Below are positions 1 through 6,211 of a stretch of DNA of 11,199 nt, one piece after another (position 1 is the stretch's first letter; every line of letters starts with the position of its first letter). The notes below the pieces were generated by a model. It worked only from the letters and a program-made list of their open reading frames with translations, was not told where the DNA came from and made no database searches. The DNA comes from an uncultured Clostridia bacterium (GTDB lineage Bacteria > Bacillota > Clostridia > UBA1381). Location of the stretch: assembly GCA_934463455.1 (NCBI GenBank), contig CAKSJU010000075.1, positions 1 through 11,199 of the forward strand. The letters run 5' to 3'. Position numbers and translations under genes: made by a program.

Positions 1-111
1 CTCATATGTTGGTGTTATGCTTTCTTCAATCTTGTCAATTGATGCTTTATTATCATCATAACCGATATGCATATAAGTGTCAAGTAAAGTTAGCGTATAA
101 CCGAAAATCTC
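1..111 (-). pseudogene. possible remnant of a tyrosine recombinase C-terminus, running off the left edge
   Basis: A minus-strand frame stays open from just inside the end of htpG (stop codon at 142-144) to base 1, about 47 codons. From about base 99 its translation includes TLLDTYMHIGYDDNKASIDK. The DTYMHI part resembles the box around the catalytic tyrosine of phage and transposon integrases (consensus about T-L-N/D-T-Y-x-H-I/V), and the acidic, lysine-rich tail after it is also usual there. No upstream integrase domain is present, because htpG coding sequence begins at once. The only ATG (70-72) has no ribosome binding site, so I read this as a relic rather than a gene start. The match is from memory of the family and is short. 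It could be chance, and a promoter-like element overlaps it. Confidence 0.33.
55..83 (-). promoter_or_regulatory. sigma-A-like promoter pointing off the left edge
   Basis: On the minus strand TTGACA (78-83) is followed after exactly 17 bases by TATGAT (55-60), a 6/6 and 5/6 match to the housekeeping consensus. Transcription would start near base 48 and serve a gene to the left of the window. The same bases also encode the recombinase-like peptide, so either reading may be accidental. Confidence 0.4.
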
Positions 112-118
112 AGATTTT
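104..118. repeat. 15-base odd palindrome at the htpG stop codon
   Basis: AAAATCT and AGATTTT flank a single central base, giving two perfect 7-base arms. The element overlaps the htpG TAA stop (117-119). As RNA it could form only a weak AT-rich hairpin and there is no following U-tract, so it is a poor intrinsic terminator. I see no other terminator for htpG before the edge. Confidence 0.5.
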
Positions 119-1955
119 ACAGTATTTTTTCCAAAAGCATATTACTTCTTTCAATAAATGCCGTCATTTGTTCTGCATCAAGAGGTTTTAGGCTCATCAT
201 AGCCAAATCATAGATATGTTTGGTTATGAGCTCTGCATTTTCATCATTTGTTTCAACCAATTTTTTTACAAGCTCATTATTTGAGTTAAGAACAAACGTG
301 TAATCATCCTTAAACATCGAGCTCATACCGGCAAATTGCTGTCCGTATGATTTGTACATTTCCTGCATACGTCTCGACTCTTCGCCCAATAAAATAACAG
401 CCGGTATTTCTTTATTTTTCAAGCCTTGAATTTCTACTTTAATGTCTTCTTTACCAATATATTTTTTTGCTTTTTCGATAAGCTCTTTATTCTTTTCTTC
501 ATCCTGCGCATCATTTTCCTTTAAATCATCGGCAAGACTCGAATCAATTCTTTTAAATTTAACCCCTTCTTCTTTCATTTCAATAAAAGAAATAAAGTGA
601 GTATCAATCATAGTAGGCAAAAGCACTGCGTTTTCTCCCTGTTCTCTGAACATATTTATATACTGCGATTGCTGCGTCTCGTCGGAAACATAGTATACGG
701 TTTTATTTTCTTTACCCTCAAGATATTCTGATAAAGTCAAATATTTTCCGTCTATATCCTTATAGATTAATATATCTTTTACTTTTTCGTAGAACTTTTC
801 ATCACGGAGACAGCCGTATTTAATGAACATGTTAATGTCATCCCAATAACGGTTATAATTTTCTCTTTCCTTTTTATAAATCTCGCAAAGCTTGTCCGCA
901 ATCTTTTTGGTTATGTGTGAAGATATTTTCTTTACATATCCGTCATTTTGCAAAAAGCTTCTTGAAACATTCAGCGGCAAATCCGGACAATCTATTACAC
1001 CCTTTAAAAGCATAAGGAAATCGGGAATAACCTCCTTAACGTTGTCTGCTACAAAAACCTGGTTATTATAAAGCTTTATCTGCCCTTCTGTTCCCGCAAA
1101 TTCATGGTTGAGCTTCGGGAAATAAAGTATTCCCTTTAAATTGAAAGGAAAATCAACATTCAGATGAATCCAGAATAAAGGCTCGTTAAAATCAGTAAAT
1201 ACTTTTGTGTAGAACGATTTGTATTCTTCCTCCGTACAATCCTTTGGTGCTTTCATCCAAAGCGGAGTTGTATCATTAATCGGTTTGGATTCTTCTTTTG
1301 CTTCCGACTCATTTTCTTCTTTTTTACCTGCTGTTTCCAGATAAATTTCAACAGGCAGGAACGAGCAATATTTATTCAAAACACTCCGTACAGTGTATTC
1401 TTCCAAAAACTCTTTGCTGTCTTCGGCTATATGCAGCGTTATTGTTGTTCCCCTTTCTTTTCTTGTTCCCTCTGAAAGCTCATATTCCATGCTGCCGTCG
1501 CATGTCCATTTTGCAGGCTTTGCGCCCTCTTGATATGATAAAGAATCTATTTCCACGCTTTCAGCCGGCATAAACGCAGAATAAAATCCGAGACCGAAAT
1601 GTCCGATTATTCCTCCGTCTTTATTTTCTTCATCCTTATATTTTTCAAGAAAATCACTTGCTCCCGAAAAAGCTATTTGAGTAATGTACTTGTCTATTTC
1701 CTCTGCCGTCATTCCTATACCGTTATCCGAGACAGTTAAAGTTTTTGCTTCCTTGTCTATGATAACATCTACTTTAAATTTTTCTCCTTCTTTTAAAGCA
1801 GCCTCGCCTATTCCGGCAAGCTTTTTCATTTTTGTAACAGCGTCACAGCCGTTTGAAACCAATTCTCTTAAGAAAATATCCTTATCCGAATACAACCATT
1901 TTTTTATTATCGGAAATATATTTTCCGAACTTACAGAAATATTACCTTTTGCCAT
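117..1955 (-). CDS. htpG: molecular chaperone HtpG (bacterial Hsp90)
   Basis: This encodes the cytosolic, dimeric, ATP-dependent chaperone HtpG, 612 residues, close to the usual 610-630. The N-terminal GHKL ATPase domain (about 1-210) has the expected boxes: FLRELVSN with the catalytic Glu at 31, SDNGIGM at 76-82 with the adenine-binding Asp at 77, and GHFGLGF at 118-124. An acidic, lysine-rich linker spans about 208-228. The middle domain (about 229-490) carries LNVSRSFLQ with the ATP-contacting Arg at 332, and the dimerisation domain follows to the C-terminus. The ATG at 1953-1955 has AAGGAAG (1965-1971) nine bases upstream. The gene is preceded by its own promoter and a leader hairpin, so it is probably transcribed separately from the dehydrogenase gene. 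No truncation or frameshift is seen. Confidence 0.97.
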   Translation of the reverse strand: MAKGNISVSSENIFPIIKKWLYSDKDIFLRELVSNGCDAVTKMKKLAGIGEAALKEGEKFKVDVIIDKEAKTLTVSDNGIGMTAEEIDKYITQIAFSGASDFLEKYKDEENKDGGIIGHFGLGFYSAFMPAESVEIDSLSYQEGAKPAKWTCDGSMEYELSEGTRKERGTTITLHIAEDSKEFLEEYTVRSVLNKYCSFLPVEIYLETAGKKEENESEAKEESKPINDTTPLWMKAPKDCTEEEYKSFYTKVFTDFNEPLFWIHLNVDFPFNLKGILYFPKLNHEFAGTEGQIKLYNNQVFVADNVKEVIPDFLMLLKGVIDCPDLPLNVSRSFLQNDGYVKKISSHITKKIADKLCEIYKKERENYNRYWDDINMFIKYGCLRDEKFYEKVKDILIYKDIDGKYLTLSEYLEGKENKTVYYVSDETQQSQYINMFREQGENAVLLPTMIDTHFISFIEMKEEGVKFKRIDSSLADDLKENDAQDEEKNKELIEKAKKYIGKEDIKVEIQGLKNKEIPAVILLGEESRRMQEMYKSYGQQFAGMSSMFKDDYTFVLNSNNELVKKLVETNDENAELITKHIYDLAMMSLKPLDAEQMTAFIERSNMLLEKIL

Positions 1956-1988
1956 TTTAAAACACTTCCTTAAATTGTTAACTAAAGA

Positions 1989-2025
1989 TAAAAGAGTTGA
2001 AACACTCGAAAGCTCAACTCTCTTA
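1989..2025 (-). promoter_or_regulatory. long inverted repeat in the htpG leader (operator or RNA hairpin)
   Basis: AGAGTTGA (1993-2000) and TCAACTCT (2014-2021) form a perfect 8-base inverted repeat with a 13-base loop. On the minus-strand transcript the stem extends through one G-U pair to 12 pairs. It begins only a few bases after the predicted transcription start and ends about 17 bases before the ribosome binding site. It is not the CIRCE element (TTAGCACTC-N9-GAGTGCTAA), although it sits where CIRCE sits in HrcA-controlled genes. It could be an operator, a 5' stabilising hairpin or a thermosensing structure. It lacks a U-tract, so it is not a convincing terminator. Confidence 0.7.
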
Positions 2026-2035
2026 CATAATTGAT

Positions 2036-2064
2036 ATTTTACTACTTAGTGATAAATTTGTCAA
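2036..2064 (-). promoter_or_regulatory. sigma-A promoter of htpG
   Basis: On the minus strand TTGACA (2059-2064) is followed after 17 bases by TAAAAT (2036-2041), a perfect -35 and a 5/6 -10. Transcription would start near 2029, giving a leader of about 74 bases before the htpG ATG. The promoter lies in the non-coding gap after the dehydrogenase gene. Confidence 0.8.
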
Positions 2065-2117
2065 TATTTGCAGAAAGTAATTTACAATTTGTTAACTTCT
2101 TTTTGCAAAATAATTTA

Positions 2118-3065
2118 TTATATCACGCGATTTCTTTGTCTGCCTGCTTCAAAGCTTTTTATATTTTCGATTACTTCTTTTACGCATCTCACTCTTGCTT
2201 CATATGCTCCCCATGCCAGGTGCGGAGTGAGAACAACATTATCCATGTCCTTAATAGTATAGATCGGATTATCGCTGCGCAGCGGCTCAATCGAGTACAC
2301 GTCCGTTCCGAATGCTCCGATGTTACCGTTTTTTACAGCCTCCGCCACCGCTTCTTCATCGGTCACTGCTCCTCTTGCGGCATTGTATAAAATCACACTC
2401 CGCTTCATTTTGTCAAGCTGCTTTTTTCCTATTACATGTTTTGTTTTTTCAGTAAGCGGTAAATGCAAAGTAATAATATCGGATTTTTCGCAAAGTGTAT
2501 CTATATCAACATTCTCCACATCTTTTTTTTCGGTACGCGAATATGCAAGAATATTACAGCCGAAGGCTCTCGCTACATCAGCGACCTTTTTGCCGATATC
2601 TCCGTATCCGACAATTCCCCATGTTTTACCGCTCAATTCATAAAAAGCAGGCTCTAATCTGTTATGCAAACCGCTTTTTGTATATTCACCGCTTTTTACA
2701 AACCTATCATAAAAACCCAAATTCATAACAAGCGACAAAACAGACGCAACAGTAGTTTGAGCCACGCTGTCGGTAGAATAACCTTTTACGTTGCATACCG
2801 CTATTCCTTTTTCCCGGCATGCTTCAAGGTCAACGTTGTCAAAACCGGTTGCCGTAATACAAATTAATTTCAAATTACTTGCATTTTCTATTTCTTTATT
2901 ACCGATTTTAACCTTATTCAATATTATCACATCGCTATCGGCAATTCTGTCTGCGGTTTCTCCGTAGTTTGTTTTTACATATATCTTCGCTTGCGAAAGC
3001 TCCGGGAATGATAAAAGATTAATGTCTTTACCCAAAGTTCCCGCATCAAGTACTGATATTTTCAC
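2118..3065 (-). CDS. D-isomer-specific 2-hydroxyacid dehydrogenase
   Basis: This 315-residue protein belongs to the D-2-hydroxyacid dehydrogenase family, which interconverts 2-keto acids and D-2-hydroxy acids with a nicotinamide cofactor; glycerate/hydroxypyruvate and lactate enzymes are the nearest candidates. The Rossmann motif GYGDIG is at 153-158. The catalytic triad is complete: Arg231 (NAARGAV), Glu260 (YSIEPL) and His282 (TPHLAWG). At the end of the second strand of the nucleotide domain the sequence is AYSRT (174-178), without the Asp that normally selects NAD, which suggests NADP(H) use. The start is GTG at 3063-3065 with AAGGGGG (3072-3078) six bases upstream. It lies 16 bases after pyk, so it is probably co-transcribed with it, and a glyceric or lactic acid substrate would fit that context. 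The exact substrate cannot be read from the sequence. Confidence 0.9.
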   Translation of the reverse strand: MKISVLDAGTLGKDINLLSFPELSQAKIYVKTNYGETADRIADSDVIILNKVKIGNKEIENASNLKLICITATGFDNVDLEACREKGIAVCNVKGYSTDSVAQTTVASVLSLVMNLGFYDRFVKSGEYTKSGLHNRLEPAFYELSGKTWGIVGYGDIGKKVADVARAFGCNILAYSRTEKKDVENVDIDTLCEKSDIITLHLPLTEKTKHVIGKKQLDKMKRSVILYNAARGAVTDEEAVAEAVKNGNIGAFGTDVYSIEPLRSDNPIYTIKDMDNVVLTPHLAWGAYEARVRCVKEVIENIKSFEAGRQRNRVI

Positions 3066-3081
3066 GATGTTCCCCCTTATC

Positions 3082-4530
3082 CTATTTGCTTTTATATATT
3101 ATATCCTCATTTCCGACAATATGAACTCTCATTATATTTGTCGTTCCGCTCATACCTACAGGTGCTCCGCCGGTAATAACCACCAAATCACCGTCGCCGA
3201 GATAACTAAGATCTCTTGCGCAGTCAACAGCATGTTCAAAAAGTGCGTCGGTATTTGACCTTATTTCGTTCATTATCGGCACAACTCCCCACGACAAATT
3301 AAGCTGACGTCTTGATTGTTTATTTGTTGTTGCGGCAATTATAGGGCATGCCGGGCGGAATTTTGAAAGCATTTGCGCTGTTTTGCCTCCGAATGTCAAA
3401 GCAATAATTGCGGTAGCGTTCAAATCATGAGCTGTTGTACAGGCAGCATGTGATATTGCATTTGTAACATCATTTTCTTCCAAATTATCCTGATTTTTAG
3501 AAAAACGTTTTAAATAATCAATATCTCTTTCCGTTCTTTTTGCTATTGTTGACATAGTTTTAACGGTTTCTACCGGATATTTTCCGATTGCTGTTTCTCC
3601 CGACAGCATTATCGCACTTGTACCATCATATATTGCATTCGCAACGTCAGTTGTTTCTGCTCTTGTCGGTCTGGGATTTCTTATCATCGATTCAAGCATT
3701 TGAGTTGCTGTAATAACAATTTTGCCTGCCGTATACGTTTTTTTAATTATTTCTTTTTGATAAACCGGCACATCTTCAAGAGGAATTTCAACACCCATAT
3801 CTCCTCTTGCAACCATTACTCCATGGCTTACCTCTATTATTTTTTCGATGTTTTTTACACCCTCATAATTTTCTATTTTTGCGATTATTCTTATATTTTT
3901 ACCGCCGTTGTTATCCAAAAAGCTCCTCATTCTCATTATGTCTCTTTCATCTCTTGCAAAAGATGCGGCAACAAAATCAACACCCTGTTCAATTCCAAAA
4001 AGCAAATCGTCTTTATCTTTTTTGCTCATGTACGGCATGTTTAAAGAAACATTCGGAACATTTACTCCTTTTGAATTATAAACCATGCCTCCGTTTCTTA
4101 CTATACATTCTATTTTGTCCGGCTCAACATCAACCGCCTCAAGCTCAATCAAGCCGTCATCAATCAAAAGCTTAGCTCCCTCGGATATATCCTGCGGCAG
4201 ATTTTTGTAAGTGATGCTTACTCCGCTATCATCACCCTCAACATCATAAGTATATAATGTAAATCTGTTGCCGTTTACAAGGGTTGCAGACCCGTTTTTA
4301 AAGGTTTTTATACGAATTTCCGGACCTTTTGTATCTAAGATTATTGCAACCGGTGCATCAAGCTGTTCGCGTACGCGCTTAATTCTTTCTACTCTTTCCA
4401 ATGCTTCCTCATGAGAGCCGTGAGAAAAATTCAGTCTTGCCGCATCCATACCGGCAAGTATTAATTTTCTTAGGACATCATCATTATCTGTTGCAGGTCC
4501 CATTGTGCATATAATTTTTGTTTTTCTCAT
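3082..4530 (-). CDS. pyk: pyruvate kinase
   Basis: Pyruvate kinase transfers phosphate from phosphoenolpyruvate to ADP, the last step of glycolysis. The 482-residue length is that of the classical form, without the extra C-terminal PEP-utiliser-like domain found in the roughly 585-residue Bacillus enzyme. Active-site elements are intact: ARLNFSHG (31-38) with Arg32 and Asn34, LDTKGPEIR (65-73), IIAKIENYEG (215-224) with the catalytic Lys218 and metal-binding Glu220, ARGDMGVE (241-248) with metal-binding Asp244, and TATQMLES (274-281) with Thr276. The C-terminal allosteric domain runs from about 350. The ATG at 4528-4530 has a strong GGAGGGG (4541-4547) ten bases upstream. The gene follows pfkA after 98 bases, but a strong terminator lies between them and I see no good promoter after it, so expression may depend on read-through. 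Confidence 0.98.
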   Translation of the reverse strand: MRKTKIICTMGPATDNDDVLRKLILAGMDAARLNFSHGSHEEALERVERIKRVREQLDAPVAIILDTKGPEIRIKTFKNGSATLVNGNRFTLYTYDVEGDDSGVSITYKNLPQDISEGAKLLIDDGLIELEAVDVEPDKIECIVRNGGMVYNSKGVNVPNVSLNMPYMSKKDKDDLLFGIEQGVDFVAASFARDERDIMRMRSFLDNNGGKNIRIIAKIENYEGVKNIEKIIEVSHGVMVARGDMGVEIPLEDVPVYQKEIIKKTYTAGKIVITATQMLESMIRNPRPTRAETTDVANAIYDGTSAIMLSGETAIGKYPVETVKTMSTIAKRTERDIDYLKRFSKNQDNLEENDVTNAISHAACTTAHDLNATAIIALTFGGKTAQMLSKFRPACPIIAATTNKQSRRQLNLSWGVVPIMNEIRSNTDALFEHAVDCARDLSYLGDGDLVVITGGAPVGMSGTTNIMRVHIVGNEDIIYKSK

Positions 4531-4582
4531 AAATCTACTTCCCCTCCAACTGATTTTATTCCGTTTTTAATAACATTTTCCG

Positions 4583-4620
4583 AAAAAAAGGTTGCTTCAC
4601 GGACATCTCCGGAAACAACC
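4583..4620 (-). terminator. intrinsic terminator between pfkA and pyk
   Basis: On the minus strand GGTTG (4616-4620) opens a stem closed by CAACC (4590-4594). Inside are a U-G pair, TTC/GAA, one bulged base, and CGGA/TCCG around a GATG loop, about 13 pairs in all. Seven T residues follow directly (4583-4589). The stem starts eight bases after the pfkA stop codon. This is a textbook rho-independent terminator. Confidence 0.88.
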
Positions 4621-4628
4621 CTCAAAAA

Positions 4629-5600
4629 TCATACCGATAATTTTTTTGCAAGTTCTATTAATTCGGTAGAAATTTCTTTCTTCATTGAAAGACCTTCTTC
4701 AATGTCTACATCCTGAATTTTGCCGTCCTGCATACATACTATTCTGTTGCTCTTTCCTTCAAGTAACAATTCAACAGCTCTTCCGCCCATTTGACTGGCG
4801 ATAACTCTGTCTCTTACCGTCGGGCTTCCGCCTCTTTGAACATGACCCAAAATTGTTGCACGGCTTTCAATACCTGTCTTTGCTTCAATTTCTTTTGCCA
4901 TCTCCATAACTCCGCCGACGCCTTCGGCAACAATTACTATGTTGTGCTTTCTTCCTCTTGTTTTACCCTCTAAAATCGGGCGAAGAACATCTTTGTCAAA
5001 ATCAAAAGGAATTTCCGGGATAAGAACAACTTCTGCACCGCATGCAATAGCTGCATTAATTGCAATATATCCTGCTCCTCTTCCCATAACCTCAACAACG
5101 GAACATCTTTCATGACTTGACGATGTATCTCTGAGCTTGTCGACAGCATCTTTAACCGTATTTAAGCATGTGTCAAAGCCAACTGTATATTCGCTGCAGC
5201 TTATATCATTGTCTATAGTTCCGGGCATTGCAATTGTAGGAAGTCCGGCTCTTGTCAAGTCTCTTGCACCTCTGAATGAGCCGTCTCCGCCGATTACCAC
5301 CAAGCCGTCCAAGCCTGCCGCTTTTGCATTATCAACAGCTTGTTTAACACCCTCGGCAGTTTTAAATTCCGGACATCTTGCAGTTTGCAGAATTGTACCG
5401 CCTTTTTGCAGGGTTTCTCCGACACTTCTTGCATACATCGGAATCATTATATTATTGATAAGTCCCGCATAACCGTGTTTTATTCCCATTACCTCTATAT
5501 TATGATAACAAGCAACCCTTACAACCGCTCGTATTGCCGCGTTCATGCCCGGTGCGTCTCCGCCGCTTGTTAAAACTCCGATTTTTTTTACATGTGTCAT
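4629..5600 (-). CDS. pfkA: ATP-dependent 6-phosphofructokinase
   Basis: PfkA phosphorylates fructose 6-phosphate to the 1,6-bisphosphate, the committed step of glycolysis, in a cytosolic tetramer. At 323 residues it matches the short bacterial form (about 320). The phosphate-binding loop TSGGDAPGMN is at 11-20. GGDGS at 104-108, with Gly rather than Asp at its fourth position, marks ATP rather than pyrophosphate use. PGTIDND at 126-132 holds the catalytic Asp130, MGR at 172-174 and GHVQRGG at 252-258 bind fructose phosphate. The ATG at 5598-5600 has AGAAAGGA (5611-5618) ten bases upstream. It lies 29 bases after a 63-residue gene and is the last gene before the terminator, so it is probably in one unit with mtrB. 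Confidence 0.98.
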   Translation of the reverse strand: MTHVKKIGVLTSGGDAPGMNAAIRAVVRVACYHNIEVMGIKHGYAGLINNIMIPMYARSVGETLQKGGTILQTARCPEFKTAEGVKQAVDNAKAAGLDGLVVIGGDGSFRGARDLTRAGLPTIAMPGTIDNDISCSEYTVGFDTCLNTVKDAVDKLRDTSSSHERCSVVEVMGRGAGYIAINAAIACGAEVVLIPEIPFDFDKDVLRPILEGKTRGRKHNIVIVAEGVGGVMEMAKEIEAKTGIESRATILGHVQRGGSPTVRDRVIASQMGGRAVELLLEGKSNRIVCMQDGKIQDVDIEEGLSMKKEISTELIELAKKLSV

Positions 5601-5623
5601 GTTTCATCAATCCTTTCTATATT

Positions 5624-5639
5624 CGAGCTCTACAGCTCG
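5624..5639 (-). repeat. perfect hairpin CGAGCT-N4-AGCTCG between the small gene and pfkA
   Basis: Two 6-base arms flank a 4-base loop that contains most of the TAG stop codon of the upstream 63-residue gene. GC content of the stem is high for this region. No T-tract follows on either strand, so it is unlikely to be a terminator. It could stabilise or set a processing site in the transcript upstream of pfkA. Confidence 0.5.
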
Positions 5640-5821
5640 GTTTCCAAAATCAAGCTGTGCGCCTCTTCAACTTCACTCGCGGGAACAAGTATTTCATAAC
5701 AATAATTCTCCTCACTTTTTTTCAAAGCACGGATTTTTGTAATTATTTTCCCGCTTTCGACCGCATTGCGTATCTGCATTGCATTGTCTCTATCCTGCGT
5801 CATATAAACTACAGTCCACAT
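5630..5821 (-). CDS. small protein resembling DUF2007, 63 residues
   Basis: I cannot assign a function. The pattern is strand (MWTVVYMTQ), helix (about 10-25), strand (IITKIRALKK, 26-35), strand (YCYEILVPA, about 41-49), helix (SEVEEAHSLIL), a small alpha-beta fold. The closing ILVP-x2-EVEEA segment recalls DUF2007 proteins (called putative signal-transducing), a match made from memory. There is no signal peptide or membrane segment. The chosen ATG at 5819-5821 has AAAGGGG (5831-5837) nine bases upstream; a longer reading frame from 5911 would overlap mtrB and lacks a comparable site. The gene lies 40 bases after mtrB and 29 before pfkA, so all three are probably one transcript. Confidence 0.77.
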   Translation of the reverse strand: MWTVVYMTQDRDNAMQIRNAVESGKIITKIRALKKSEENYCYEILVPASEVEEAHSLILETEL

Positions 5822-5861
5822 TTCATTATACCCCTTTTTATAAAATCCCTTAACATTTGGG

Positions 5862-6092
5862 TTATTCTCCCGATTTAACATTGCCGTGCTTGGTGAATAT
5901 TTCAGCATCACCGTTAATTTTTATTGCAGAAGTAAATTCGGTAAACTGAGCAATGTAAACCTCGCCTTTATTAAGTTTTTCGGTATGATGAAATCTCGTA
6001 TTCGATCCTCTTGTCAGTCCCATTATATTGACGCCGTCCTCCAGTGCTTTTACAACAATATAATCGGTACCGCCGATATCTTCTCTTTCCAA
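5862..6092 (-). CDS. mtrB: trp RNA-binding attenuation protein (TRAP)
   Basis: TRAP forms an 11-subunit ring that, when loaded with tryptophan, binds GAG/UAG repeats in trp transcripts and lowers their expression. This 76-residue protein matches Bacillus TRAP along almost its whole length: LEDGVNIMGLTRG (17-29), TRFHH (32-36), EKLNKGEV (38-45) and IAQFTEFTSAIK (47-58). Tryptophan-pocket residues are kept (Thr27, Gly29, Thr32, Gln49, Thr51, Thr54, Ser55), as is Phe34, which stacks on guanine. Of the Bacillus RNA-binding triad K37-K56-R58, the two lysines are present (Lys39, Lys58) but the arginine is Asn60. The start is TTG at 6090-6092, placed by AGGGAG (6101-6106) eight bases upstream; the nearby ATG at 6098-6100 is out of frame and touches that site. 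Its RNA target is not in this window. Confidence 0.94.
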   Translation of the reverse strand: MEREDIGGTDYIVVKALEDGVNIMGLTRGSNTRFHHTEKLNKGEVYIAQFTEFTSAIKINGDAEIFTKHGNVKSGE

Positions 6093-6100
6093 AATATCAT

Positions 6101-6106
6101 CTCCCT
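6101..6106 (-). promoter_or_regulatory. ribosome binding site that fixes the TTG start of mtrB
   Basis: AGGGAG on the minus strand stands eight bases before the TTG at 6090-6092. No in-frame ATG or GTG lies between the site and the conserved part of the protein, so TTG is the most likely start. Confidence 0.75.
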
Positions 6107-6142
6107 GTTTTATTATGATTTCTACTTACTTCCCCATTGTAT

Positions 6143-6171
6143 ATTTTACATTATTTTTTTAAAAAAAGCAA
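6143..6171 (-). promoter_or_regulatory. candidate promoter of the mtrB-pfkA unit
   Basis: On the minus strand TTGCTT (6166-6171) and TAAAAT (6143-6148) are separated by 17 bases. The -10 matches 5/6 and the -35 only its first three bases. The spacer contains most of a T7A7 tract (6154-6167). Transcription would start near 6136, about 44 bases before the mtrB start. The 119 bases between dnaE and mtrB contain nothing else I can support. Confidence 0.5.
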
Positions 6172-6211
6172 TGGTATTTTAACCAAAAATAAACTTTTTT
6201 TTGACAAACTT

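Noticed and set aside
2101..2110. Palindrome TTTTGCAAAA just after the dehydrogenase stop
   Set aside because: AT-rich, no loop and no following U-tract, so it is not a terminator; likely chance.
5825..5830. Perfect TATAAT on the minus strand just before the 63-residue gene
   Set aside because: The start of transcription would fall inside the gene, and the -35 position reads TTAAGG; the sequence is better explained as the spacer after the ribosome binding site.
6085..6136. GAG/UAG triplets in the mtrB leader as a possible TRAP autoregulatory site
   Set aside because: Only about three loosely spaced triplets are present, far from the regular array of about eleven that TRAP binds.
6172..6185. 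Small hairpin TGGT-N6-ACCA after dnaE, followed by a T-rich run
   Set aside because: Only four pairs and four bases separate it from the T-tract; too weak to call a terminator.
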